Shown: positions 1 to 8,300 of the stretch, piece after piece
Layout of the letters: the number at the start of each line of letters is the position of its first letter
Position numbering within the stretch: the stretch's first letter is position 1
Assembly: GCA_001873365.1 (NCBI GenBank)
Contig: MNYZ01000067.1
Coordinates: forward strand, 62,001-126,000
From: Oscillatoriales cyanobacterium CG2_30_40_61
Lineage (GTDB): Bacteria; Cyanobacteriota; Cyanobacteriia; Cyanobacteriales; Microcoleaceae
Length of the DNA: 64,000 nucleotides
Direction of reading: 5' to 3'
The notes under the pieces: generated by a model
Database searches by the model: none
Told to the model about the DNA's origin: nothing
What the model saw: only the letters and a program-made list of their open reading frames with translations
Position numbers and translations under genes: made by a program

Positions 1-2
1 GT

Positions 3-740
3 CATGATGATCATGACCATCCCCATACCCACGATCATAATCATTTGCACGATCATGATCATACCCATCAAACCTTAAATATTCATCAAGCAATATTATC
101 AAAAAATGAACGATTAGCCGAACGAAATCGCGGCTTCTTTTGGGGTAAAGGACTGTTTGTTTTAAACGTATTATCCTCTCCAGGTTCGGGAAAAACTGCC
201 TTTATTGAACGCACCTTAACTGATATTAACTCCCATCTTCCTGGGGCGGTAATTGTCGGAGATTTAGCCACGGATAATGATGCTCAAAGGTTGAGAAGAT
301 CCGGGGCGCAAGTGGTTCAAATTACCACCGGAAATGTTTGCCATCTGGAGGCGGATATGGTGGCTAAAGCTATTTCTGAAATTAACTTAGATGCGGTCAA
401 ATTATTAATTATTGAAAATGTCGGCAATTTGGTCTGTCCGGCGGCTTATGATTTAGGAGAAAATCAACGGGTGGCGTTACTTTCTGTCACCGAAGGAGAA
501 GACAAACCCTTAAAATATCCGACCTTATTTAAAACGGCTGATGTGGTGATTATTAATAAAATTGATATCGCGGAAGTCGTGGGTTTTGACCGAGAATTAG
601 CCTTAAATAATATTAAAAAAATTGTTCCCCAAGCTCGAATTTTTGAGGTTTCTGCTAAAACCGGGGTCGGAATGAAGGAATGGTATCAATTTTTAGAACA
701 ACAGATTTTAGGAAGCGATCGCACACTTATAGTAAAATAG
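3..740 (+). CDS. hypB: HypB, hydrogenase nickel incorporation GTPase (5' partial)
   Basis: HypB is the GTPase that helps HypA insert nickel into the large subunit of NiFe hydrogenase in the cytoplasm. Visible motifs are a P-loop (SPGSGKT, about bases 177-197), the Cys-His metal site in [11 protein letters not shown], the second Cys in [10 protein letters not shown], and NKID for guanine recognition. The open frame runs to the left edge and encodes an alternating His/Asp/Thr/Pro tract (CAT and GAT codons from base 3), the nickel-storing N-terminus of many HypB proteins. The TTG at 45 lies inside this tract, so I take the gene as cut by the window edge. The stop lies just after a HIP1 octamer. 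With hypF at 2615 it forms part of a hydrogenase-maturation region. Confidence 0.95.
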   Translation, partial: HDDHDHPHTHDHNHLHDHDHTHQTLNIHQAILSKNERLAERNRGFFWGKGLFVLNVLSSPGSGKTAFIERTLTDINSHLPGAVIVGDLATDNDAQRLRRSGAQVVQITTGNVCHLEADMVAKAISEINLDAVKLLIIENVGNLVCPAAYDLGENQRVALLSVTEGEDKPLKYPTLFKTADVVIINKIDIAEVVGFDRELALNNIKKIVPQARIFEVSAKTGVGMKEWYQFLEQQILGSDRTLIVK

Positions 741-823
741 AAAAAACCGATTTGTTTTCGTTTATCTAGCCCTAATAAGGAGCGCCGCAGCGCCACAACG
801 ACCCTTGGCAAATTTTATCTAAA

Positions 824-1141
824 ATGGACTGGATTTATTTGATTTTAGCGGGGTTATTTGAATTAGGATTTTCTAGTTTTCTGAAACTCTCGGACGGACT
901 AACAAAACCTCCTGCAATTTTAGCATTAGTTAGCTTTGGGGTATTAAGTGTATGGTTTATGAGTAAAGCAATGCAAACGATTCCCATGGGGACTGCTTAT
1001 GCGGTTTGGACGGGTATTGGAGCATTAGGAACTATAATTATGGGAGTTATTTTTTTTCAAGACCCTATGAGTTTAGGGCGGTTATTTTTCTTGGGTTTAT
1101 TAGTATTTGCCCTAATTGGTTTAAAAGCCACTTCTCCCTAA
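824..1141 (+). CDS. Small multidrug resistance (SMR) family transporter, Gdx/SugE-like
   Basis: A 105-residue four-helix inner-membrane protein of the SMR family, which exports small cations in exchange for protons as a dimer. The essential Glu is E13 in AGLFELGF. The loop GTAYAVWTGIGA (about residues 56-67, with W62) is typical of the guanidinium exporter (Gdx/SugE) branch, as is G10. Position 16, usually Trp in Gdx, is Phe here, so the substrate is uncertain. SMR proteins are sometimes encoded as pairs, but no partner lies beside this one. It sits between hypB and a convergent pentapeptide gene, with 83 bp to hypB. Family assignment is firm; substrate is inference. Confidence 0.85.
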   Translation: MDWIYLILAGLFELGFSSFLKLSDGLTKPPAILALVSFGVLSVWFMSKAMQTIPMGTAYAVWTGIGALGTIIMGVIFFQDPMSLGRLFFLGLLVFALIGLKATSP

Positions 1142-1152
1142 TCTAACTCATA

Positions 1153-2427
1153 TTATTCTTCCTGATCAATATACATCTTTCCCTTCGGCATTGTTGCTCC
1201 TTTTAACTGTACATCCCGCAGATTTGCTCCCTCTAAATCGGCTCCTTTTAAATTAGCACCGCGTAAATTTGCCCCTTGTAAATAGGCATTTTTGAGGTTA
1301 GCTTTACTTAAATTGGCTCCTCGTAAATCTGCCCCGGCTAAGTTGGCTTCTTGTAAATTAGCCCGTTCTAAATAAGCTCCTAATAAATTAGCCCGTTCTA
1401 ATTTAGCTCCTTTTAAATTGGCTTTTTGTAAATCCGTATCTTCTAAACTTGCTCCTTCTAATACCGCATCAATTAATTGAGCTTGATTCAAGTTAGCTTT
1501 ATTCAGTTTAGCATAACCTAACTTGGCTTTTTCTAAATTAGCCGATTCTAAATTAGCCGATTCTAATTTGGCTAACCATAACACGGCTTCAGATAAATTA
1601 GCATTGGTTAAATTAGCCCGATTTAGCATCGCATTTCCTAAATTAGCTTTGGTTAAATTGGCTTCAATTAAAATTGCATTTTGTAAATTAGCTTTTTCTA
1701 AATTAGTGTTTTCTAAATTAGCTCCATTCAAATTAGCACTCTCTAATTGGGCTTGTTTAAGATTAGCAGTTGATAAATTAGCAGTCAATAAATTAGCTGA
1801 TTTTAAATTAGCCGATTCTAAATTAGATTGACGTAAATCAGCTTGTCTAAGGATAGCATTAGGGAGTTGGGCATTTTTTAAATTAGCTTGCCATAAATTA
1901 GCCTGCTGTAAATCAGCATTACTCAGGTTTGCTCCGGTTAAATTAGCATATCCTAAATTAGCGCGTGCTAGTTGACTATTTCGTAAATCTGCCCCGGCTA
2001 AGGTCGCACCCCGTAAATCAGCTAACTCTAAATTTGCCTCATTCAAATCGGCATTTTCTAAGTTGGCTTTCCATAAATAGGCTTCTCTTAAATTAGCTTT
2101 TTTCAAATTAGCTTTACTCAAATTACATTCAGGACATTTCTTTGTTTTTAACAGAGTTTCTTGAGAGTTTGGCGATTGATTTTTTGACAATGATGAGGTT
2201 GAACGAGATTTTTCTGTTTGCAAACGTTGACTCAGGCGACTATTTTCTACCCAAATCCAAACGGCTATTAATGTACTTAAAACCGCTATAAATGGTAGAA
2301 TGATATTAGCAATTTTTTTCCTGGTTAATTGGGTTAAAGGGTCTGATTTTTTGCCTAAATCCGGTGATTCTAAATCAGACAAGGTATGGGGGGATTTAAA
2401 GTGTTCTTTAGGGTTCGGTTCTAGCAT
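1153..2427 (-). CDS. Membrane-anchored pentapeptide-repeat protein
   Basis: A 424-residue protein with a short charged N-terminus, one predicted membrane helix (about residues 39-61, IILPFIAVLSTLIAVWIW), a Ser-rich linker, a CPEC pair (C98, C101), and then a long uninterrupted run of A(N/D)LXX pentapeptides to about residue 415. Pentapeptide repeats fold as a right-handed quadrilateral beta-helix and usually act as binding or scaffold surfaces; cyanobacteria encode many. The single helix should place the solenoid on one side of a membrane. The function is unknown. The stop is 11 bp from that of the convergent SMR gene. The repeats produce long antisense open frames that are not genes. Confidence 0.9.
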   Translation of the reverse strand: MLEPNPKEHFKSPHTLSDLESPDLGKKSDPLTQLTRKKIANIILPFIAVLSTLIAVWIWVENSRLSQRLQTEKSRSTSSLSKNQSPNSQETLLKTKKCPECNLSKANLKKANLREAYLWKANLENADLNEANLELADLRGATLAGADLRNSQLARANLGYANLTGANLSNADLQQANLWQANLKNAQLPNAILRQADLRQSNLESANLKSANLLTANLSTANLKQAQLESANLNGANLENTNLEKANLQNAILIEANLTKANLGNAMLNRANLTNANLSEAVLWLAKLESANLESANLEKAKLGYAKLNKANLNQAQLIDAVLEGASLEDTDLQKANLKGAKLERANLLGAYLERANLQEANLAGADLRGANLSKANLKNAYLQGANLRGANLKGADLEGANLRDVQLKGATMPKGKMYIDQEE

Positions 2428-2586
2428 TTTTTCTAATGATTATATAGTTTTGGGCTTGAGTCACGGCAATCATATCTTAACTTTCATACCACAATTTTCT
2501 ACCGATGAGGAGGGGGTTAAGTCTCCAAACTGAGATAAATCTTATCCTAAATTAATATAATTTGCGCAATTTCTTGTCAATATAGC

Positions 2587-2597
2587 TATAATATAAT
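2587..2597 (+). promoter_or_regulatory. Candidate -10 elements upstream of hypF
   Basis: Two overlapping perfect TATAAT hexamers (2587-2592 and 2592-2597) lie 18 to 28 bases before the hypF start codon. No clear -35 is present; TTGCGC at 2562 would be 19 bp upstream. The 187-bp divergent gap also holds the promoter of the pentapeptide gene. Confidence 0.35.
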
Positions 2598-2614
2598 AGT
2601 TCTGATTCTGATCT

Positions 2615-5230
2615 ATGTCACCAGATTATTTTGATCTCAATCCCCAACAACATCGCCTCCAACTAACCATTCAAGGAATAGTCCAAGGCGTTGGATTTCG
2701 TCCGTTTATTTATCGCCTCGCAACGGAATTAAACTTGATGGGATGGGTTAATAATTCTGTTTCAGGGGTATTAATTGAAGTGGAAGGGTTTCGAGACGTT
2801 TTAGAACAATTTCAATACCGAATTTTAAAAGAAAAACCTCCTCAATCTGAAATTCAAAGTTTAGACGCTGTTTGGTTACCAATGGTGGGTTATTCCCAAT
2901 TTGAAATTCACGTTTCTGAATCCAAAAACCATTCTCAAAAAACAGCCATTGTTTTACCGGATTTATCAACCTGTTCCGACTGTTTACAGGATATTTTTGA
3001 TCCTGAAAATCGTCTTTATCAATACCCCTTTACTAACTGTACCAACTGTGGGCCGCGTTATTCGATTATTCGAGATTTACCCTATGATCGAAATCATACC
3101 ACAATGGCAACATTTACAATGTGTTCCGATTGTCAAAATGAATATAATCATCCTTTAAATCGTCGGTTTCACGCCCAACCTAATGCTTGTCCTATTTGTG
3201 GGCCACAATTAGAATTATGGGATAAAAATGGTAAGGTTATTGCTAGTTTAAATCCAGCTCTAAAACAAGCGGCGGATATTATTATTTCTGGGCAAATATT
3301 AGCGTTAAAAGGATTAGGTGGATTTCATTTAATTGTGGATGCAAGGAATGAAACCGCCGTACAGAATTTACGTCAACGCAAACGCCGCCCCGCAAAACCT
3401 TTGGCGGTAATGTATCCTAATTTAGAACAGGTAAAACAGGATTGTTTGGTTTCAAAATTGGAAGAAAAACTATTATCTTCTGCTGCTGCTCCAATTGTTT
3501 TATTAGGTCAGATAGCGGCAAGAATTTCACCCTCGGTCGCACCGAAAAATCCCTATTTAGGGGTGATGTTACCCTATACACCCATCCATCATTTATTATT
3601 AGCGCAATTGAACTTTCCTATCGTCGCCACCAGTGGAAATTTTGCTAATGAACCCATTTGTATTGATGAAGCGGAAGTGGTGAATCGTCTGAATACTATA
3701 GCGGATTTTTTCTTAGTTCATAACCGCCCAATTGTTCGACCAATTGATGATTCAATTGTTAGAATTATTGCTAATCAAGAAATGGTGTTGCGTCGGGCGA
3801 GGGGTTACGCGCCGTTACCGATTTCTCTGCCTGACTCTATAGGCGCGGACAGATTCCCATTATATCAAACTAACTTTAGTCTAGCACAATCTTCCGATTT
3901 GTCAATAGAAAAGCCAATAAAAATTTTAGCTTTGGGAGGACATTTAAAGAGTACAATTGCGATCGCATTTAATCAAAAAGTATTCTTGAGTCAACATATT
4001 GGGGACTTAGAAAACCCGCCAGCTTTAGCAGCATTTCAAGAAGTGATTAATAGTCTTAGCAGTATCTATGATTTTGAACCGAATATTATTGTTTGTGACG
4101 CTCACCCCGACTATTATTCGACGCAATTTGCAGAAAAGTTATCCCAACAAAATCAATATCCGATAGTCCGAGTTCAACATCATATCGCCCATGTTTTTGC
4201 GGTTATTGCTGAACATAATTTACAACCTCCCCTGCTAGGAATTGCTTGGGATGGAACTGGATATGGACTGGATGGTACAATCTGGGGTGGAGAGTTTTTT
4301 CAAGTTACAGAAACTATAATTAAACGTATTGCTTCTTGTCGCCCTTTTCCCCTTCCTGGGGGAGATAAAGCAGTATTTGAACCTCGACGAATTGCTTTAG
4401 GATTATTATATGAATTATGGGGAAATAATATATTTAATTCTGGGATAAATTTAGAGTTTATGGAATCTTTTAAACCTCAAGAATTAAAAATCCTTCAAAC
4501 TATGTTAAACCGCGAGTTAAATACCCCTTTAACTTCCAGTGTGGGAAGGTTATTTGATGGAGTGGCGGGTTTATTAGGAATTTGTCAAAAGGTTAGTTTT
4601 GAAGGAGAAGCGGCTATGACTTTAGAATTTGCAATTGAGGGTTTAGAAACCGATGAATATTATCCGTTTGCATGGTTTGATCCCCCCCAACCCCCCTTAG
4701 AAAGGGGGGAGAATAGAAGGGATTTTGAGTCTTCGCAGCACATCTTAGAAAGGGGGGAGAATAGAAGGGATTTTGAGTCTTCGCAGCACATCTTAGAAAG
4801 GGGGGAGAATAGAAGGGATTTTGAGTCTTCGCAGCACATCTTAGAAAGGGGGGAGAATATGGATAATATGAGTTATAATTGTAGATATTATCTTAATTGG
4901 GAACTAATAATTAAAGGGATATTAGAGGATAAAATTAACCAAAAACCGATTAATTTAATTTCGGCTAAATTTCATAATAGTTTAGTAGAATCGGTGGTAG
5001 AAATAGGGAAGAAATTAGGCGAAAAAACCATAACTTTAAGTGGGGGATGTTTTCAGAATAAATATTTAATTGAGCGCACAATATCTAGGCTTTGTCAAGA
5101 AGAATTTCAGGTTTATTGGTCACAAAAAAATCCTCCCAATGATGGAGGACTAGCCCTAGGACAAGCTGCATTTTTAATTAATCATCAACGATTTGCGCCC
5201 AATCAGGGAAAGACGGGGGAAAGTAGTTAA
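2615..5230 (+). CDS. hypF: HypF, hydrogenase maturation carbamoyltransferase
   Basis: HypF converts carbamoyl phosphate to a carbamoyl adenylate and passes it to HypE to make the cyanide ligands of the NiFe site. Domains in order: acylphosphatase-like (VQGVGFRPF near residue 25), a zinc-finger-like segment with four CXXC pairs (about residues 117-197), a YrdC-like domain (KGLGGFHLIVDA to ATSGNFANEP) and a Kae1-like C-terminal domain (VQHHIAHV, AWDGTGYG, LSGGCFQN). At 871 residues it is longer than the usual 750-800. The excess includes a loop (about residues 690-748) made of a 16-residue unit repeated in frame. The last 53 bp overlap the convergent gene ending at 5178. Confidence 0.96.
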   Translation: MSPDYFDLNPQQHRLQLTIQGIVQGVGFRPFIYRLATELNLMGWVNNSVSGVLIEVEGFRDVLEQFQYRILKEKPPQSEIQSLDAVWLPMVGYSQFEIHVSESKNHSQKTAIVLPDLSTCSDCLQDIFDPENRLYQYPFTNCTNCGPRYSIIRDLPYDRNHTTMATFTMCSDCQNEYNHPLNRRFHAQPNACPICGPQLELWDKNGKVIASLNPALKQAADIIISGQILALKGLGGFHLIVDARNETAVQNLRQRKRRPAKPLAVMYPNLEQVKQDCLVSKLEEKLLSSAAAPIVLLGQIAARISPSVAPKNPYLGVMLPYTPIHHLLLAQLNFPIVATSGNFANEPICIDEAEVVNRLNTIADFFLVHNRPIVRPIDDSIVRIIANQEMVLRRARGYAPLPISLPDSIGADRFPLYQTNFSLAQSSDLSIEKPIKILALGGHLKSTIAIAFNQKVFLSQHIGDLENPPALAAFQEVINSLSSIYDFEPNIIVCDAHPDYYSTQFAEKLSQQNQYPIVRVQHHIAHVFAVIAEHNLQPPLLGIAWDGTGYGLDGTIWGGEFFQVTETIIKRIASCRPFPLPGGDKAVFEPRRIALGLLYELWGNNIFNSGINLEFMESFKPQELKILQTMLNRELNTPLTSSVGRLFDGVAGLLGICQKVSFEGEAAMTLEFAIEGLETDEYYPFAWFDPPQPPLERGENRRDFESSQHILERGENRRDFESSQHILERGENRRDFESSQHILERGENMDNMSYNCRYYLNWELIIKGILEDKINQKPINLISAKFHNSLVESVVEIGKKLGEKTITLSGGCFQNKYLIERTISRLCQEEFQVYWSQKNPPNDGGLALGQAAFLINHQRFAPNQGKTGESS
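4697..4859 (+). repeat. 48-bp tandem repeat inside hypF
   Basis: Three full 48-bp copies (4697-4744, 4745-4792, 4793-4840) are followed by a partial fourth. Each begins ttagaaagggggg. The copies are identical by eye and keep the hypF frame, encoding a 16-residue unit containing ERGEN and RRDFESSQ. The first copy is preceded by gatccccccc, so the segment resembles the C-run/G-run hairpin repeats found between genes elsewhere in the window. Confidence 0.95.
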
Positions 5231-5741
5231 TTTCATAATTAGAATTTTCCCACTCTTGTACCCAGAGGGGAATTTTTCCAGGTTCAGGAGTACGAGCAAA
5301 TTGTCTTTCCTTGACCTCAATAATCCGAAAAATTTGCTTGAGGGTATCTCCTTTATCCAAAGCATCACAGAGCAAATCATCGAGTTCGGGATCGACCCGT
5401 TTAACCCGGGTTTTTTCATCTTCAACCCAAAGTAGTTTTAAAGATTCTAAATTCCGGGGACTTAACTTACTTTTGAAATAGACTCGCTTCAGGGTAGCAA
5501 CCGGGTCTAAACTGCGCTCAACGCGACGAATTTGTTGTAAGCGCAGGTAATGCCATTCTGCTAATCGTAACCGTTCTTCAGGACTAATTAACTGTTTGCT
5601 GGTGGCGTGTCTCAACCCATATTTAGCTTGAGAACAGCCTAAATTTGCTAACAGATGAATTAACTCTCGTTCCTTCGGTGTAGCCTGTCGCCGAACGATA
5701 GTATTAGTTGATGCGCGCCGCTTTTTAGTTTCCGTTTCCAT
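5178..5741 (-). CDS. Conserved-looking hypothetical protein
   Basis: A 187-residue soluble protein, rich in charged residues and probably mostly helical, with no signal peptide or membrane segment. Its basic N-terminus starts METETKKRRA and its C-terminus is rich in Trp and Pro. I do not recognise the family. The ATG at 5741 is the only good start. Its last 53 bp lie within the 3' end of convergent hypF, so the two transcripts would be complementary there. The frame is long, lacks low-complexity sequence and has codon use like its neighbours, so I take it as real. Confidence 0.7.
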   Translation of the reverse strand: METETKKRRASTNTIVRRQATPKERELIHLLANLGCSQAKYGLRHATSKQLISPEERLRLAEWHYLRLQQIRRVERSLDPVATLKRVYFKSKLSPRNLESLKLLWVEDEKTRVKRVDPELDDLLCDALDKGDTLKQIFRIIEVKERQFARTPEPGKIPLWVQEWENSNYEINYFPPSFPDWAQIVDD

Positions 5742-6449
5742 TTGTCTACCAGCCCATTACTCGGGATAAAATTTCAACTCAACTCAGGTAGTTAGATGAC
5801 TTTTGATCTGTAAGAAGCCCAATTTTCCGTAAATCACGGGCCACAAGCATCCCTAGACTCACGGATGGGGTTGTAGACAAACGGTATGGACTTGATGACA
5901 TTCAAACTCAATGGGGTGAGGGTGTCAAGTCGAATGGAAATCGATCGCCGCCAACACCCTTTTGATTCGAGAGAGAATTTTAGTTAACACGCCGAAGGAT
6001 CAATCCACACAGCAGCTTAACCCACAATCTGAAACTGTTCTTGAATTTGTTATAAATTTAAGTAGTTTTCACAGCAAAAGTGGGTGATTGCAAAAGACCT
6101 CTTGAAATCTTTAAAATCTGCCTGCCATAATTAACATAGACTCGCATATCTCGATTGATCAATAACTCAGACGTGACTTGTCCGTAGTGTCCATGTTTGT
6201 CCAACTAACCCATCAGGGGTTCACAGGAAAGCCATCACCAGGGTTGATCGATTTGGGAATTTTGCCATCAGGTGTATCTTTTATTTTCCTCAATAGACTA
6301 CTACTATTTTTAATCATAGCCTATCGGGTTAATCTCTTTTTCGCCTTAATTGATACTTTGTAAAAGTTGATATTTAGGATCGGGGGATTATTGACCCGAA
6401 TTTTTATTGATTTCATGAAATAATAACTTCCCAGGTTGAGGATGCAATT
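5742..6449. other. 708-bp gap without a convincing gene
   Basis: The gap lies between two divergently transcribed genes. A 61-codon frame at 6178-6363 has no recognisable family, ribosome site or homology and is not called. Short complementary segments occur, such as catcc/ggatg around 5850-5867 and agggtgt/acaccct around 5927-5961, so a structured RNA or a decayed mobile element is possible. No tRNA or known riboswitch was recognised. Confidence 0.5.
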
Positions 6450-7565
6450 ATGCGGCTACAGGCTTTGGATGTGTTTCGGGGAATTGCGATCGCGCTTATG
6501 ATATTAGTCAATAATCCGGGTAGCTGGAATTATGTCTATCCTTGGCTGGCTCATGCTGAGTGGAATGGTTGTACTCCGACGGATTTGGTATTTCCCTTTT
6601 TTCTATTTATTGTCGGGGTAGCCATGGCTTTTTCTTTATCCAAATATACCCAAGAATATCGCGTACCAGAAACAATTGTTCCTAAATCGATTTATCTACA
6701 AATTGCTCGCAGGTCTGGGATATTATTTTTATTAGGATTACTCCTAAATGGATTCCCGAATTATCATCTGGCCGAAATTAGAATTATGGGGGTTTTACAA
6801 AGGATTGGGTTAGCTTATTTTTTAGCAGCGATCGCCATTTTTAACCTATCCAGAAAAGGATTATGGCTACTGGGTGGCGGGATTTTATTAGGCTATTATC
6901 TGCTAATGCAATTCGTTTTAGTTCCCGGTTATGGGATCGGAAACCTTACCCCGGAAGGGAATTTTGCCGCCTATATTGATCGCCTAATTTTAGGTCAATC
7001 CCATTTGTGGAAAGGGGGATTTTATGATCCTGAAGGACTTGTTAGTACCTTCCCCGCCGTGGTTACGGTTTTAGGTGGATATTTAACCGGAAATTGGATT
7101 AGAAAACAACCGATTAGAACCGATACCAGCGCCAGTTTAGTCGGATTTGGAATTAGTTGTTTTGTAATTGGTTATTTGTGGGCGGAATTGTTTCCCCTGA
7201 ATAAATCCCTGTGGACAAGTTCCTTTGTCATAGTTACCGTGGGTTGGTCATTACTTTTGTTAGCATTTTGTTATGAAACCATCGAAGTCCGGGGATGGAC
7301 AAAATGGGGATTTCCCTTTAAAGTTATGGGATTAAACGCCCTAACTATTTTTGTGGCTTCCGGTTTTGTGGCGAGAATTCTAAATTTAATTAAAATTGGC
7401 GATTCCCCCCAGGCTCCCACCGCCAAAACTTGGCTGGATGAAACCCTATTCCAGTCGGGGTTTGGGGCGATGAATGGATCTCTAGCCTTTGCGATCGCCA
7501 CCCTACTATTTTGGTGGTTAGTATCCTATTTGATGTATCGCCAGAAATGGTTTGTGAAAGTTTGA
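6450..7565 (+). CDS. Heparan-alpha-glucosaminide N-acetyltransferase-like membrane acyltransferase (COG4299/DUF5009)
   Basis: A 371-residue polytopic membrane protein with about ten hydrophobic segments. The N-terminal signature RLQALDVFRGIAIALMI and the loop HAEWNGCTPTDLVFPFFLF match the bacterial COG4299 relatives of lysosomal HGSNAT. These are thought to move acetyl groups across the membrane onto sugars. The bacterial substrate is not established; a cell-wall or exopolysaccharide sugar is an inference. A GAGG 9-10 bp upstream of ATG 6450 supports the start. clpP follows after 50 bp on the same strand. Confidence 0.85.
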   Translation: MRLQALDVFRGIAIALMILVNNPGSWNYVYPWLAHAEWNGCTPTDLVFPFFLFIVGVAMAFSLSKYTQEYRVPETIVPKSIYLQIARRSGILFLLGLLLNGFPNYHLAEIRIMGVLQRIGLAYFLAAIAIFNLSRKGLWLLGGGILLGYYLLMQFVLVPGYGIGNLTPEGNFAAYIDRLILGQSHLWKGGFYDPEGLVSTFPAVVTVLGGYLTGNWIRKQPIRTDTSASLVGFGISCFVIGYLWAELFPLNKSLWTSSFVIVTVGWSLLLLAFCYETIEVRGWTKWGFPFKVMGLNALTIFVASGFVARILNLIKIGDSPQAPTAKTWLDETLFQSGFGAMNGSLAFAIATLLFWWLVSYLMYRQKWFVKV

Positions 7566-7615
7566 AACCCGAAATCGCTACAATGACAGAGAATGACCAT
7601 TAGCAGCAGAGTGTT

Positions 7616-8218
7616 ATGATCCCAACCGTTATTGAACAATCGGGTCGTGGCGAAAGAGCCTTTGATATCTATTCTCGGCTATTACGCGATCGGATTATCT
7701 TTCTCGGACAACAGGTAACAGCCGATTTAGCCAACTTAATTGTGGCCCAGATGTTGTTCCTCGATGCTGAAGACCCAGAAAAAGATATTTACCTCTACAT
7801 CAACTCCCCAGGGGGTTCGGTGTCGGCTGGTTTAGGGATTTTTGACACCATGAATCACATCCGCCCCGATGTTTCCACCATTTGTCTAGGGTTAGCCGCC
7901 AGTATGGGGGCGTTTCTGTTGAGTGCGGGGGCTAAGGGTAAACGGATGAGTCTTCCCCATTCGCGGATTATGATCCACCAACCGTTAGGGGGAGCCCAAG
8001 GACAGGCGACGGATATTGAGATTCAGGCCAGGGAAATTTTGTATCTGAAAAAACGCCTGAATCAACATTTAGCTGATCACACGGGTCAGCCCCTTTCCCG
8101 CATTGAAGACGACACCGAACGGGATTTCTTTATGTCGGCCGAAGAATCCATGCAGTACGGTTTAATTGACCAAGTAATTAACCGTCGTCCGTCGTTGTCT
8201 AATCCGGTTGCGAGTTAG
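7616..8218 (+). CDS. clpP: ATP-dependent Clp protease proteolytic subunit ClpP
   Basis: A 200-residue serine peptidase subunit that assembles into the tetradecameric Clp chamber and degrades proteins fed by ClpX or ClpC. The full triad is present: S96 in [10 protein letters not shown]121 in RIMIHQP, and D170 in [10 protein letters not shown]. It is therefore an active ClpP and not the inactive ClpR paralogue that cyanobacteria also encode. Cyanobacteria usually have several clpP genes, so the paralogue number is not assigned. No clpX is adjacent. A short GC hairpin follows the stop. Confidence 0.97.
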   Translation: MIPTVIEQSGRGERAFDIYSRLLRDRIIFLGQQVTADLANLIVAQMLFLDAEDPEKDIYLYINSPGGSVSAGLGIFDTMNHIRPDVSTICLGLAASMGAFLLSAGAKGKRMSLPHSRIMIHQPLGGAQGQATDIEIQAREILYLKKRLNQHLADHTGQPLSRIEDDTERDFFMSAEESMQYGLIDQVINRRPSLSNPVAS

Positions 8219-8233
8219 TCGATTTTGAAGTTG

Positions 8234-8251
8234 TCCTCCCATCTGGGAGGA
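8234..8251 (+). terminator. Hairpin after clpP
   Basis: A perfect 8-bp stem (tcctccca / tgggagga) with a 2-base loop lies 16 bases after the clpP stop. It is followed by gctttg, not a strong T-run, so it is a possible but imperfect intrinsic terminator. Confidence 0.5.
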
Positions 8252-8300
8252 GCTTTGAATATTCTGAAAATTTCTCAATTTAGTCCAAAAGAAATAAACC

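Noticed and set aside
45-740. TTG at 45 as the start of hypB
   Set aside because: The His-rich frame continues upstream to base 3, so TTG is only the first start-like codon after the edge.
1523-1831. 102-codon frame opposite the pentapeptide gene
   Set aside because: It is the antisense of A(N/D)LXX repeats and has a repetitive, unnatural composition.
6178-6363. 61-codon plus-strand frame
   Set aside because: No ribosome site, no family, and no clear conservation features.
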